Shown here: piece by piece, positions 35,714 through 44,246 of the stretch | Layout of the letters: each line of letters starts with the position of its first letter | How positions within the stretch are numbered: the first letter of the stretch is position 1 | Assembly (NCBI RefSeq): GCF_002899675.1 | Contig: NZ_PKUU01000020.1 | Coordinates: 1-64,000, forward strand | DNA: 64,000 nucleotides | Direction: 5' to 3' | Source: Clostridium sp. chh4-2 | GTDB lineage: Bacteria > Bacillota > Clostridia > Lachnospirales > Lachnospiraceae | Position numbers and translations under genes: made by a program | The notes under the pieces: model-generated | What the model saw: the letters and a program-made list of their open reading frames with translations, nothing else | What the model was told of the DNA's origin: nothing | Databases searched by the model: none

Positions 35714-37183
35714 ATGTTATTTGTAGGCATTGATTTAGGTACCTCCTCAGTAAAGCTGTTACTTATGGATGACCTGGGAAAGATTGTGAAGGTGGTCTCA
35801 AAAGAGTATCCGCTGTATTTTCCAAATCCGGGCTGGTCGGAACAGAAGCCGGAGGATTGGTATGAAAAGTCCATAGAGGGATTGAAAGAGCTTTTAGACG
35901 GATGCGATAAGTCACAGGTGGCGGGAATCAGTTTTGGCGGACAGATGCATGGACTAGTGATTCTGGATGAAGAGGATCAGGTGATCCGGCCTGCGATTCT
36001 CTGGAATGACGGCAGAACCGTTGAAGAGTGTGATTATCTCAACCAGGTAATCGGTATGGATAAGCTTTCCCGGTATACGGCTAATATTTCGTTTACCGGT
36101 TTTACCGCTCCTAAGATTTTGTGGGTGAAGAATAAGGAACCGGAGAATTTTGCAAGAATTAAGAAGATTATGCTTCCCAAAGATTATCTGGCGTATAAGT
36201 TAAGCGGTGTACACTGTACCGATGTGTCGGACGCCTCGGGAATGCTGTTGTTTGATGTGAAGAACCGCTGCTGGTCGGACGAGATGATCGAGATCTGCGG
36301 AATACAGAAAGACCAGCTGGCAAAGATTTATGAGAGCTATGAGGCGGTAGGAACCTTGAAGCCGGAGATTGCTGAGGAATTAGGACTTTCCGGCAATGTG
36401 GTGATAGCAGCAGGAGCCGGTGATAACGCGGCGGCGGCTGTAGGTACCGGAACGGTTGGAGACGGGATGTGCAATATCTCCATCGGAACCAGCGGAACCA
36501 TCTTTATCTCTTCCGATAAGTTTGGGGTTGATCCTCATAACGCCCTTCATGCATTTGCTCATGCGGATGGTCATTATCACCTGATGGGATGTATGCTCAG
36601 CGCAGCTTCCTGTAATAAGTGGTGGATGGATGAGATTTTAAAAACAGAGGAATACGCGAAGGAACAGTCCCAAATTCAAAAACTGGGTGAGAATCACGTG
36701 TATTTCCTTCCATATCTGATGGGAGAGCGTTCCCCGCATAACGATCCGTTTGCAAGAGGAACTTTCATCGGTATGACGATGGATACCACAAGAGAAGACA
36801 TGACACAGGCCGTATTGGAAGGCGTAACATTTGCATTCAGGGACTGCCTGGAAGTGGCGAAGAGCCTGGGAATCCAGATTAAGAGAACAAAGATCTGCGG
36901 CGGCGGAGCCAAGAGCCAGCTGTGGGTGAAGATGATTGCCAATGTATTGAACCTGAAAGTGGATCTTCTGGAAAGTGAAGAGGGACCGTCTTTAGGTGGA
37001 GCGATGCTGGCGGCAGTGGCATGCGGAGCATATGACAGCGTTGTGGATATCGCAGACAAGCTGGTTAAGGTGGTTTCAACGGTGGAACCGGAGCCGGAGC
37101 TGGTTGAGAAGTATGAGAAGCGTTATCAGCAGTTTAAGGAGATTTATCCTGCATGTAAGGAATTATATAAAAAGATTATATAA
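35714..37183 (+). CDS. xylB: xylulokinase (FGGY family)
   Basis: A 489-residue sugar kinase. LFVGIDLGTSSVKLLLMD is the N-terminal ATPase motif, GISFGGQMHGLVILD and AILWNDGRT bind the sugar as in XylB, and GDNAAAAVGTG and ICGGGAKSQLWVKM lie in the second domain. It phosphorylates D-xylulose at C5 to feed the pentose phosphate pathway. The ATG at 35714 after AAGGGGG is used. First gene of the operon with DUF4867 and the isomerase. Confidence 0.92.
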   Translation: MLFVGIDLGTSSVKLLLMDDLGKIVKVVSKEYPLYFPNPGWSEQKPEDWYEKSIEGLKELLDGCDKSQVAGISFGGQMHGLVILDEEDQVIRPAILWNDGRTVEECDYLNQVIGMDKLSRYTANISFTGFTAPKILWVKNKEPENFARIKKIMLPKDYLAYKLSGVHCTDVSDASGMLLFDVKNRCWSDEMIEICGIQKDQLAKIYESYEAVGTLKPEIAEELGLSGNVVIAAGAGDNAAAAVGTGTVGDGMCNISIGTSGTIFISSDKFGVDPHNALHAFAHADGHYHLMGCMLSAASCNKWWMDEILKTEEYAKEQSQIQKLGENHVYFLPYLMGERSPHNDPFARGTFIGMTMDTTREDMTQAVLEGVTFAFRDCLEVAKSLGIQIKRTKICGGGAKSQLWVKMIANVLNLKVDLLESEEGPSLGGAMLAAVACGAYDSVVDIADKLVKVVSTVEPEPELVEKYEKRYQQFKEIYPACKELYKKII

Positions 37184-37204
37184 ACTTCAGGAAAGGAAAT
37201 GTCT

Positions 37205-37825
37205 ATGAAGATCTATCAGATTACAGATGCTGAGTTTAAGAAATATGGAAGAAAGGTTACAGATGTTGACTGGGAACCGCTCTTAAAGGCGATGGAGGCG
37301 ATTCCTGTTAAGCAGGAGGTTGTTTATGAGCCGTCCGTACCGGAATTGGAGGCGGTATCGGTTTATGAAGTCCTGAGAGACAGAATTTATGGTGAGCTTC
37401 CGATTCAGATCGGATACTGCAACGGTCATAACTATCTGCTGAACGCAGTGGAATACCATCGCAGTTCAGAGATCAATGTGGCGGCGACCGACCTGGTGCT
37501 TTTGCTGGGAAGACAGCAGGATATAACGGATGATTATACATATGACACCTCGTTAATCGAAGCATTTTTCGTTCCGGCGGGAACTGCGGTAGAGCTGTAT
37601 GCGGATACGCTTCATTATGCGCCGTGTAATGCGGATGAGAACGGATTTAAGGATGTAATCGTACTTCCTAAGGACACAAACCTTCCGCTTGATAAGGAAC
37701 ACAAAGGCGGAGAAGACGGTTTGCTGGCCGCTAAGAATAAGTGGCTGATCGGCCATAAGGACGCTGGGCTTCCTGAGGGAACCCATCTGGGATTGATTGG
37801 TAATAACATTTCCATAAAAGAGTAG
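37205..37825 (+). CDS. DUF4867 family protein
   Basis: A 206-residue protein of DUF4867, likely a cupin-type beta barrel (YCNGHNYLLNAVEYHRSSEINVAATDLVLLLG; VPAGTAVELYADTLHYAPC). Cupins of the ureidoglycolate-lyase type often bind metals through such His and Glu residues. The ATG at 37205 has better spacing from AGGAAAGG than the ATG at 37199. It is set between xylulokinase and the isomerase, which suggests a sugar-handling role such as a mutarotase or lyase; this is not proven. Confidence 0.82.
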   Translation: MKIYQITDAEFKKYGRKVTDVDWEPLLKAMEAIPVKQEVVYEPSVPELEAVSVYEVLRDRIYGELPIQIGYCNGHNYLLNAVEYHRSSEINVAATDLVLLLGRQQDITDDYTYDTSLIEAFFVPAGTAVELYADTLHYAPCNADENGFKDVIVLPKDTNLPLDKEHKGGEDGLLAAKNKWLIGHKDAGLPEGTHLGLIGNNISIKE

Positions 37826-37860
37826 AAGGCTGCCTGAGGCAGCAGAATGGAGGAGAGAAG

Positions 37861-39345
37861 ATGGAGAATATTCCAGTAGTAAAAATCGGTATTGTGGCAG
37901 TAAGCCGCGACTGTTTCCCGGAATCTTTATCTGTAAACAGAAGAAAGGCTCTGGTGGAGGCGTATGAAGCAGCTTACGGAAAAGAAGATATCTATGAATG
38001 TCCTGTCTGCATCGTAGAGAGCGAGATTCATATGGTTCAGGCATTAGAGGATGTTAAGAATGCCGGCTGCAATGCCCTCGTTGTATACCTTGGCAATTTC
38101 GGACCTGAGATTTCCGAAACACTGCTTGCGAAACATTTTGACGGACCGATTATGTTTGTGGCTGCGGCTGAGGAATCAGGGGACAGCTTAGTACAGGGAC
38201 GCGGAGACGCATACTGCGGTATGCTGAATGCAAGCTACAACTTAAAGCTTCGCAATGTGAAAGCTTATATTCCGGAATATCCGGTAGGAACTGCTAAAGA
38301 ATGTGCTGATATGATTCATGAATTCGTTCCGATCGCAAGAGCGGTTGTGGGCATTTCCCAGTTAAAGATTATCAGCTTCGGACCTCGTCCAATGAACTTC
38401 CTGGCCTGCAACGCACCGATTAAACAGCTTTATAATTTAGGCGTTGAGATTGAAGAAAACTCTGAACTGGATCTGTTTGAAGCATACCATAAACATGACA
38501 ACGATCCGAGAATTCCGGATGTTGTAAAAGATATGGAAGCAGAGCTTGGAGAAGGCAATCAGAAACCTGAGATTTTACCAAAACTTGCTCAGTATGAACT
38601 GACCCTTCTGGATTGGGTGGAAGAGCACAGAGGATACAGAAAGTATGTGGCTATTGCCGGAAAATGCTGGCCTGCATTCCAGACACAGTTTGGATTTGTT
38701 CCATGTTATGTAAACAGCCGTTTGACAGGAAAAGGAATTCCTGTATCCTGTGAGGTTGATATCTACGGCGCGCTCAGCGAGTTTATCGGAACCTGCATAA
38801 GCGAGGATGCGGTAACTCTTCTGGATATTAACAATACGGTTCCTGATGATATTTACGAAGAAGATATTAAGGGTAAATACGATTATACACATAAGGATAC
38901 CTTCATGGGATTCCACTGCGGAAATACCAGCTCTAAGAAATTATCCTTCTGCGCTATGAAATATCAGCTGATTATGGCAAGAAGCCTTCCTGAAGAGGTA
39001 ACACAGGGAACGTTAGAAGGCGATATCGTACCTGGCGACATCACATTCTACCGTCTGCAGAGCACAGCGGACTGCAAGTTAAGAGCTTATGTGGCACAGG
39101 GAGAAGTGCTTCCGGTAGCTACACGCTCCTTCGGAGCGATCGGCGTATTCGCAATTCCTGAGATGGGAAGATTCTACCGTCATGTATTGCTGGAAGGCAA
39201 TTATCCACATCACGGTGCGGTTGCATTCGGACATTTTGGCAAAACACTGTATGAGGTATTTAAGTACATAGGCGTGGATACCGAGGAAATCGGCTATAAT
39301 CAGCCGAAAGGGGTAAGATATAAAACGGAGAATCCATTTTCATAG
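37861..39345 (+). CDS. L-fucose/L-arabinose isomerase family sugar isomerase
   Basis: A 494-residue protein of the FucI/AraA superfamily. VKIGIVAVSRDCFPESL at the N-terminus, VYLGNFGPEISETLLAKHF, FMGFHCGNTSS and the C-terminal metal-site region with HHGAVAFGHFG are characteristic. FucI/AraA enzymes convert aldoses to ketoses with Mn. No TIM-barrel xylose isomerase (XylA) lies in this locus, so this protein probably makes xylulose, or acts on L-arabinose released from arabinoxylan. A GCTGCC-tga-GGCAGC hairpin and GGAGG precede the ATG. Confidence 0.88.
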   Translation: MENIPVVKIGIVAVSRDCFPESLSVNRRKALVEAYEAAYGKEDIYECPVCIVESEIHMVQALEDVKNAGCNALVVYLGNFGPEISETLLAKHFDGPIMFVAAAEESGDSLVQGRGDAYCGMLNASYNLKLRNVKAYIPEYPVGTAKECADMIHEFVPIARAVVGISQLKIISFGPRPMNFLACNAPIKQLYNLGVEIEENSELDLFEAYHKHDNDPRIPDVVKDMEAELGEGNQKPEILPKLAQYELTLLDWVEEHRGYRKYVAIAGKCWPAFQTQFGFVPCYVNSRLTGKGIPVSCEVDIYGALSEFIGTCISEDAVTLLDINNTVPDDIYEEDIKGKYDYTHKDTFMGFHCGNTSSKKLSFCAMKYQLIMARSLPEEVTQGTLEGDIVPGDITFYRLQSTADCKLRAYVAQGEVLPVATRSFGAIGVFAIPEMGRFYRHVLLEGNYPHHGAVAFGHFGKTLYEVFKYIGVDTEEIGYNQPKGVRYKTENPFS

Positions 39346-39412
39346 GAATTGTTCAAAATAAAGCACGATTGGGGAAACCCTTGTGAAATAAAGAAAAAGG
39401 AGAAGATATTTT

Positions 39413-40816
39413 ATGAAAAAAAGAAGCTTGGCACTATTAATGGCAGCAGCAATGGTAGCCGGTAACCTGGCAGGATGTTCAGGCGGAGGAAGTACTCCTA
39501 CAACGGCAGCAACAACAGCAGCTCCGGCAGCGACAACGGCAGCTCCGGCTGGCGATACGACAGCGGCAGCAAGTGAGGCAGCAACAGAAGCAGCGGGGGG
39601 CAGCGGAGTTGAACTCACCAAAGATGAAATTGAATTGACCGTATGGCACATTGCAATTGATGAAAAACGTCATTCTACAGTTACCAATGCAATGAACAGA
39701 TTCATGGAGAAGTATCCAAACATTAAAGTTGTGGATGTTGTTAATGAAAACGATCCTTATAAGACAAAACTTGCAACAGCTATGGCAGCAGGACAGGAAC
39801 CTGATATCTTCGTATCCTGGGGCGGCGGCTGGCTGGAATCCTTTATCGATGAAGGAAAAGTTCTGGATATCGATGACTGGGTAAAGGAAGTTGCTGATGA
39901 ATATTATCCTTCAGCACTCAGCTTGTTCCAGATTAAGGGCAAAAACTATGCACTTCCATATTCATGCGGACCTACACCAGTTTATTACAACAGACAGATC
40001 TATGCTGATTTAGGACTGGAAGTTCCTAAGACATTGGCTGAATTTGAAGCGAACTGCGATAAGATCAAAGAAGCCGGAATCACTCCTTTGGCACTTGGCA
40101 ACGCAAGCCAGTGGCCGGGCGCATTGACATTCATCTACTTATCACTGCGTGAAGGCGGCAAAGATGCATTCTTAAATGCTTATAACCGTGAAAACGGCGG
40201 AACATTTGAAGACGAAAGCTTTATCAAAGCAGGCCAGAAGATTCAGGAATGGATCAACAAGGGTTACTATCCGGAAGGATGTAATGGTATTAACTACGAT
40301 ACAGGCGGTTCCCGTATGTTATTCTACAGCGGACAGGCTGCTCACATCGTTCAGACAAATGGTATGTTCTCCAACTGTATGTCAGAAGCTCCTGAGTTCT
40401 ATGAGAACAACTTAGGAATCTTCAACTTCCCGGTTATCGAGGGCGGAAAAGGTACTGATAAAGAGATCTTAGGCGGCGGAAATGCTTACTCTATCTCCGC
40501 ATCCTGTAAGTATCCAAGAGAAGCATTTGAATTGATCCACATGCTGACAGACAAAGAATTCAGCCAGGACAGTGTTGACAACGCAGGCGTTATTACAGGT
40601 GCTGTAGGCGTTACCATGCCTAATGAATTAACACAGGCTGCTGATGATTTCATTCAGAATGCAGATTATATTCAGAACTTCTACGATCAGTTCCTTCCTA
40701 CAGATATGGGTGCTCTGCACAAACAGACTACATATGATCTGTTCGGTTTAACCACAACTCCTGAGAAGGCTGCTGCTGATATGGAGGCAAAAGCAAAAGA
40801 AGTATTGGACAAATAA
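39413..40816 (+). CDS. ABC sugar transporter, substrate-binding lipoprotein
   Basis: A 467-residue solute-binding protein of the family 1 type. The signal peptide ends in a lipobox (NLAGCSGGGS, Cys22), then a Thr/Ala-rich linker (residues about 27-65) precedes the binding fold. AGQEPDIFVSWGGGWLESFIDEG and TPVYYNRQIYADLGLEVPKT are typical of oligosaccharide binders. It is exported and anchored in the membrane. Cargo is probably xylo-oligosaccharides given the GH43 and GH3 genes downstream. A hairpin after the gene should lower permease expression. Confidence 0.93.
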   Translation: MKKRSLALLMAAAMVAGNLAGCSGGGSTPTTAATTAAPAATTAAPAGDTTAAASEAATEAAGGSGVELTKDEIELTVWHIAIDEKRHSTVTNAMNRFMEKYPNIKVVDVVNENDPYKTKLATAMAAGQEPDIFVSWGGGWLESFIDEGKVLDIDDWVKEVADEYYPSALSLFQIKGKNYALPYSCGPTPVYYNRQIYADLGLEVPKTLAEFEANCDKIKEAGITPLALGNASQWPGALTFIYLSLREGGKDAFLNAYNRENGGTFEDESFIKAGQKIQEWINKGYYPEGCNGINYDTGGSRMLFYSGQAAHIVQTNGMFSNCMSEAPEFYENNLGIFNFPVIEGGKGTDKEILGGGNAYSISASCKYPREAFELIHMLTDKEFSQDSVDNAGVITGAVGVTMPNELTQAADDFIQNADYIQNFYDQFLPTDMGALHKQTTYDLFGLTTTPEKAAADMEAKAKEVLDK

Positions 40817-40837
40817 TAACTAAGTTTTAGGGGAATT

Positions 40838-40880
40838 TGCACAGGCAGTGTTCGGCAGACGGTCTGCCTGTGCATTTTTT
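40838..40880 (+). terminator. attenuating terminator between binding protein and permeases
   Basis: An 11-bp stem, TGCACAGGCAG (40838-40848) with CTGCCTGTGCA (40864-40874), then six T. It lies inside an operon, so partial readthrough would give more binding protein than permease, a common design of sugar importers. Confidence 0.85.
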
Positions 40881-40905
40881 AACTCTTTTTAGAGGGGGTT
40901 TTTGA

Positions 40906-41802
40906 ATGGATAAAACAACAGCAGCATCAAAACGTTGGAAAAAAACCGGATTAGTTTTACTGTTTGTCCTTCCAGCGTTATTCTTTTACGGGACTTTCAA
41001 TCTTCTTGGTATTGCCAGGACGTTCTATTACAGCACGATGGACTGGAAAGGCATCAGCGCTAATAAAACATTTATAGGTTTATCGAATTATGTCGCAGTT
41101 GCCAAGGACATGAGCTTTTGGAATTCCCTGAAAAACAATTTAATATTGGTAATTGTTTCTATGTTTATTCAGATGCCGGGCGCGCTGCTTTTAGCGCTGT
41201 TGATTAACAGCAAAATCCGGTTTACAAAATTTTTCCGTACCGTATTCTTTATGCCAATGCTGCTTTCAACGGTAGCAACCGGTATCATGTGGATTCTGTT
41301 TTATGACCCGAACTTCGGTTTACTTGCAAAGCTTATTAAAGCGCTTCACATTCCGATGTCTACCGCATTCCTTCAGGGAGGTTCGGCACTTCCGTCCATC
41401 CTGTTGGTTATCTGCTGGCAGTTTATTCCGTATTACATGATCATCTTTAAAGCAGGTTTAACTAACGTTCCTGAAGAACTGTATGAAGCAGCCAGAATCG
41501 ACGGCGCTAATTCATGGCAGTGCTTTACCAACATCACCCTGCCTTTGATTGTACCGACTATGAGAACATCTGCGGTCCTGCAGCTGGTTGGATCCTTAAA
41601 ATATTTTGACTTATTCTACGTTATGATGGGCGGTGCGCCTAATGCAAGTACAGAACTTATGGCTACTTATATGTATAAGAAGGGCTTTACGGAGTTCCAG
41701 ATGGGATATGCCAGTACGATAGCTGCTTATATGTTCCTGATCTGTTTCGCTTTCGCCTGCGTCTTCTTATATGCAACTTCCAGGAAGGGGGATAAAGCAT
41801 GA
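40906..41802 (+). CDS. ABC sugar transporter permease 1 (MalF-type)
   Basis: A 298-residue membrane protein with six predicted helices. The permease loop EELYEAARIDGANSWQCFTNITLPLIVPT carries the EAA motif that contacts the ATPase. It pairs with the second permease. AGAGGGGG precedes the ATG; the next gene overlaps by 4 bp. Confidence 0.92.
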   Translation: MDKTTAASKRWKKTGLVLLFVLPALFFYGTFNLLGIARTFYYSTMDWKGISANKTFIGLSNYVAVAKDMSFWNSLKNNLILVIVSMFIQMPGALLLALLINSKIRFTKFFRTVFFMPMLLSTVATGIMWILFYDPNFGLLAKLIKALHIPMSTAFLQGGSALPSILLVICWQFIPYYMIIFKAGLTNVPEELYEAARIDGANSWQCFTNITLPLIVPTMRTSAVLQLVGSLKYFDLFYVMMGGAPNASTELMATYMYKKGFTEFQMGYASTIAAYMFLICFAFACVFLYATSRKGDKA

Positions 41803-42632
41803 ATCCAAAGGTAAAGAGAAGTTTAGTTAAAGCCTTATTATATGCGGCCTGCATACTTATCCTGATCATAACGGGATTTCCGTTTATTTTCCTGTTGGTA
41901 AACAGCTTTAAGGACATGGCTGAATATTTGAAGAATATCTGGGCTCTACCCAGTAAATTCTTCTTTGGAAACTATAAAGCCGTATTCAAGCCGGATTTCC
42001 TGCGTTATTTCCTCAACAGTGCTTTTGTATCCGCAGTCAGCGTATCCTTGATTGTAATCGTTTCATCGATGATTTCGTTTGCATTTGCCAAGATGAAATT
42101 CAAAGGTTCTAATGCGCTTTACTTTTTAATCATCGCAGGTATGATGATTCCGGTACATACAACGTTGATTCCTACATTTACATTATTGAGTTCCATTCAT
42201 TTGAATGACTCGCTGATCGGACTTTGCGGACCTTATATCAGCTATAATATACCGATTTCCGTATTTATTCTGACACAGTTCTTCAAAGAGATACCGAGGG
42301 AGATCGAAGAAGCGGCGATTATCGATGGCTGCGATACGATCGGTATCTTCAGAAAGATCATGATCCCATTGTCAGGAGCAGGACTTTCTACCGTTACAGT
42401 TTATACATTTTTGAATATCTGGAATGAATTTATTAATGCCAATGTTTTGATTAACACCACAGCGAAGAAAACGCTTCCTTTAGGTATCCGTGAGTTTTAT
42501 GGTTTCCAATCAGTTAATATTCCGGCGATTCTTACCGCAATTTTAGTTGGTTCTCTCCCGGTTATCCTTTTATACTTCTTTGCACAGGAGAAGGTTGTCA
42601 ACGGTTTAACCCAGGGTGCTGTTAAAGGTTAA
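41799..42632 (+). CDS. ABC sugar transporter permease 2 (MalG-type)
   Basis: A 277-residue membrane protein with six helices and the EAA loop EIEEAAIIDGCDTIGIFRKIMIPLSGAGL. It completes the transmembrane channel with permease 1. No ATPase gene is in the window, so the importer must borrow a shared ATPase of the MsmK/MsiK type encoded elsewhere. Confidence 0.92.
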   Translation: MNPKVKRSLVKALLYAACILILIITGFPFIFLLVNSFKDMAEYLKNIWALPSKFFFGNYKAVFKPDFLRYFLNSAFVSAVSVSLIVIVSSMISFAFAKMKFKGSNALYFLIIAGMMIPVHTTLIPTFTLLSSIHLNDSLIGLCGPYISYNIPISVFILTQFFKEIPREIEEAAIIDGCDTIGIFRKIMIPLSGAGLSTVTVYTFLNIWNEFINANVLINTTAKKTLPLGIREFYGFQSVNIPAILTAILVGSLPVILLYFFAQEKVVNGLTQGAVKG

Positions 42633-42649
42633 GGAAAAGGAGGAAAACT

Positions 42650-44224
42650 ATGGGTATTGCCCACAATCCAATTTTAAAGGGATTTAACCCGGACCCGTCA
42701 ATTCTCAGGGTCGGAGATGATTACTATATCGCTACCTCTACATTTGAGTGGTTTCCTGGCGTTCAGATTCATCATTCAAGGGATCTGGTTAATTGGAAGG
42801 TGGTGGCTCAGCCGCTAAACAGGAGAAGCCAGCTGGATATGGTTGGAGTTCCTGATTCCGGCGGCGTATGGGCGCCCTGCCTGTCCTTTTGCAACGGGAC
42901 GTTCTATCTGGTTTATACCAACTCGCTTACGAAAGACTGCTTAAAGGATACCCATAATTATCTTGTTACCTGCGACACCATTGACGGAGAGTGGTCGGAA
43001 CCGATTTATATTAACAGTTATGGATTTGACCCGTCCCTGTTCCATGATACGGACGGAAGAAAATGGTTTGTGACCATGGAGACGGATTTCAGGGAGGGCC
43101 ATAACCGTTTTTCCGGTATTTTGCTGGAAGAATATGATGAAACACAGAAAAAATGCGTGGGCCCGGTTAAGAAGATCTTTTTAGGGTCTGATATCGGAAA
43201 AACAGAGGGGCCTCATCTGTATCACATCGGAGATTATTATTATCTGATTGTGGCGGAGGGAGGAACTGAATTGGGCCATGCGGTTACGGTAGCCCGTTCG
43301 AAACAGATCGACGGTCCGTATGAGCTTGATCCGGAAAATCCTATGCTCACATCCAGAGACAAACCATCTGCCATGCTTCAGAGGGCAGGCCATGCCAGCA
43401 TTGTGCAGGCGCAGAATGGGGAATGGTTTATGGTGCATCTGTGCGGCCGTCCAATTGGGCCGGACCGCGGGTATTGTGTGCTGGGAAGAGAGACAGCGCT
43501 TCAGAGCATCTGTTTTGACGAGGACGGATGGATCCGATTGACGGACGGCGGCAATGAACCGTTTGAATCGGTAAAGGTTCCGTTTAAGGCATCCATGCCC
43601 AAACCAATTCATAAACGGTATACATTTGCTCCCGGCAAACCGTGGGATATGGATCTGCAGACGTTAAGGCGTCCGCTGGAGGATGATATGATGTCCTTGA
43701 CAGCCCGTCCGGGATATATGCGGCTGTATGGAAAAGAAAGCCTGCTTTCCAAGTTTAAACAGACGTTGGTGGCAAGGCGGCAGCAGTCATTTGTATTTGA
43801 AGCGTCGGCGGCAGTGGAGTTTGAGCCGGACTACTTCAAACAGATGGCAGGACTTGTATATTACTATAACACGACCCAATATTACTATCTGAGAATCAGC
43901 CACGATGAGAATTTAGGAAAGATGCTGGCGATTTTAAGCTGTGATAATGGGGAGTATTCTGAACCGTTTGCCTATGTTAAGCTTCCGGAATCGGGCAAGG
44001 TATGGCTGAAGATGGAGGCCGATTACGAGTTGGTGCGGTTCCTGTATTCCTTAGATGGAATCACATATACACAATATGGAAATGATTGTGATGCTCTTAG
44101 AATTTCCGATGAACATATTGACACATCTGCGTTTACCGGCGCATTTATCGGTATTTGTGTTCAGGATATGTCCGGATTTTCCAAGTATGCGGACTTTGAG
44201 TATTTTGAATACATAGAGAAATGA
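42650..44224 (+). CDS. GH43 beta-xylosidase/arabinofuranosidase
   Basis: A 524-residue cytoplasmic glycoside hydrolase. The catalytic base D15 (NPDPS), the pKa-modulating D127 (GFDPSLF) and the acid E186 (TEGPHLY) are at the positions usual for GH43 beta-xylosidases. The five-bladed propeller (1 to about 310) is followed by a beta-sandwich domain (about 320-520) as in GH43 subfamilies 11/12. No signal peptide, so it acts on imported xylo-oligosaccharides. GGAGG precedes the ATG; GH3 follows. Confidence 0.93.
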   Translation: MGIAHNPILKGFNPDPSILRVGDDYYIATSTFEWFPGVQIHHSRDLVNWKVVAQPLNRRSQLDMVGVPDSGGVWAPCLSFCNGTFYLVYTNSLTKDCLKDTHNYLVTCDTIDGEWSEPIYINSYGFDPSLFHDTDGRKWFVTMETDFREGHNRFSGILLEEYDETQKKCVGPVKKIFLGSDIGKTEGPHLYHIGDYYYLIVAEGGTELGHAVTVARSKQIDGPYELDPENPMLTSRDKPSAMLQRAGHASIVQAQNGEWFMVHLCGRPIGPDRGYCVLGRETALQSICFDEDGWIRLTDGGNEPFESVKVPFKASMPKPIHKRYTFAPGKPWDMDLQTLRRPLEDDMMSLTARPGYMRLYGKESLLSKFKQTLVARRQQSFVFEASAAVEFEPDYFKQMAGLVYYYNTTQYYYLRISHDENLGKMLAILSCDNGEYSEPFAYVKLPESGKVWLKMEADYELVRFLYSLDGITYTQYGNDCDALRISDEHIDTSAFTGAFIGICVQDMSGFSKYADFEYFEYIEK

Positions 44225-44246
44225 TGAGACAGAGGAGGCGGTAAAA

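Noticed and set aside
39340..39651. Minus-strand open frame rich in Ala and Val, opposite the sugar-binding lipoprotein
   Set aside because: Low-complexity shadow of the Thr/Ala-rich linker; no ribosome site.
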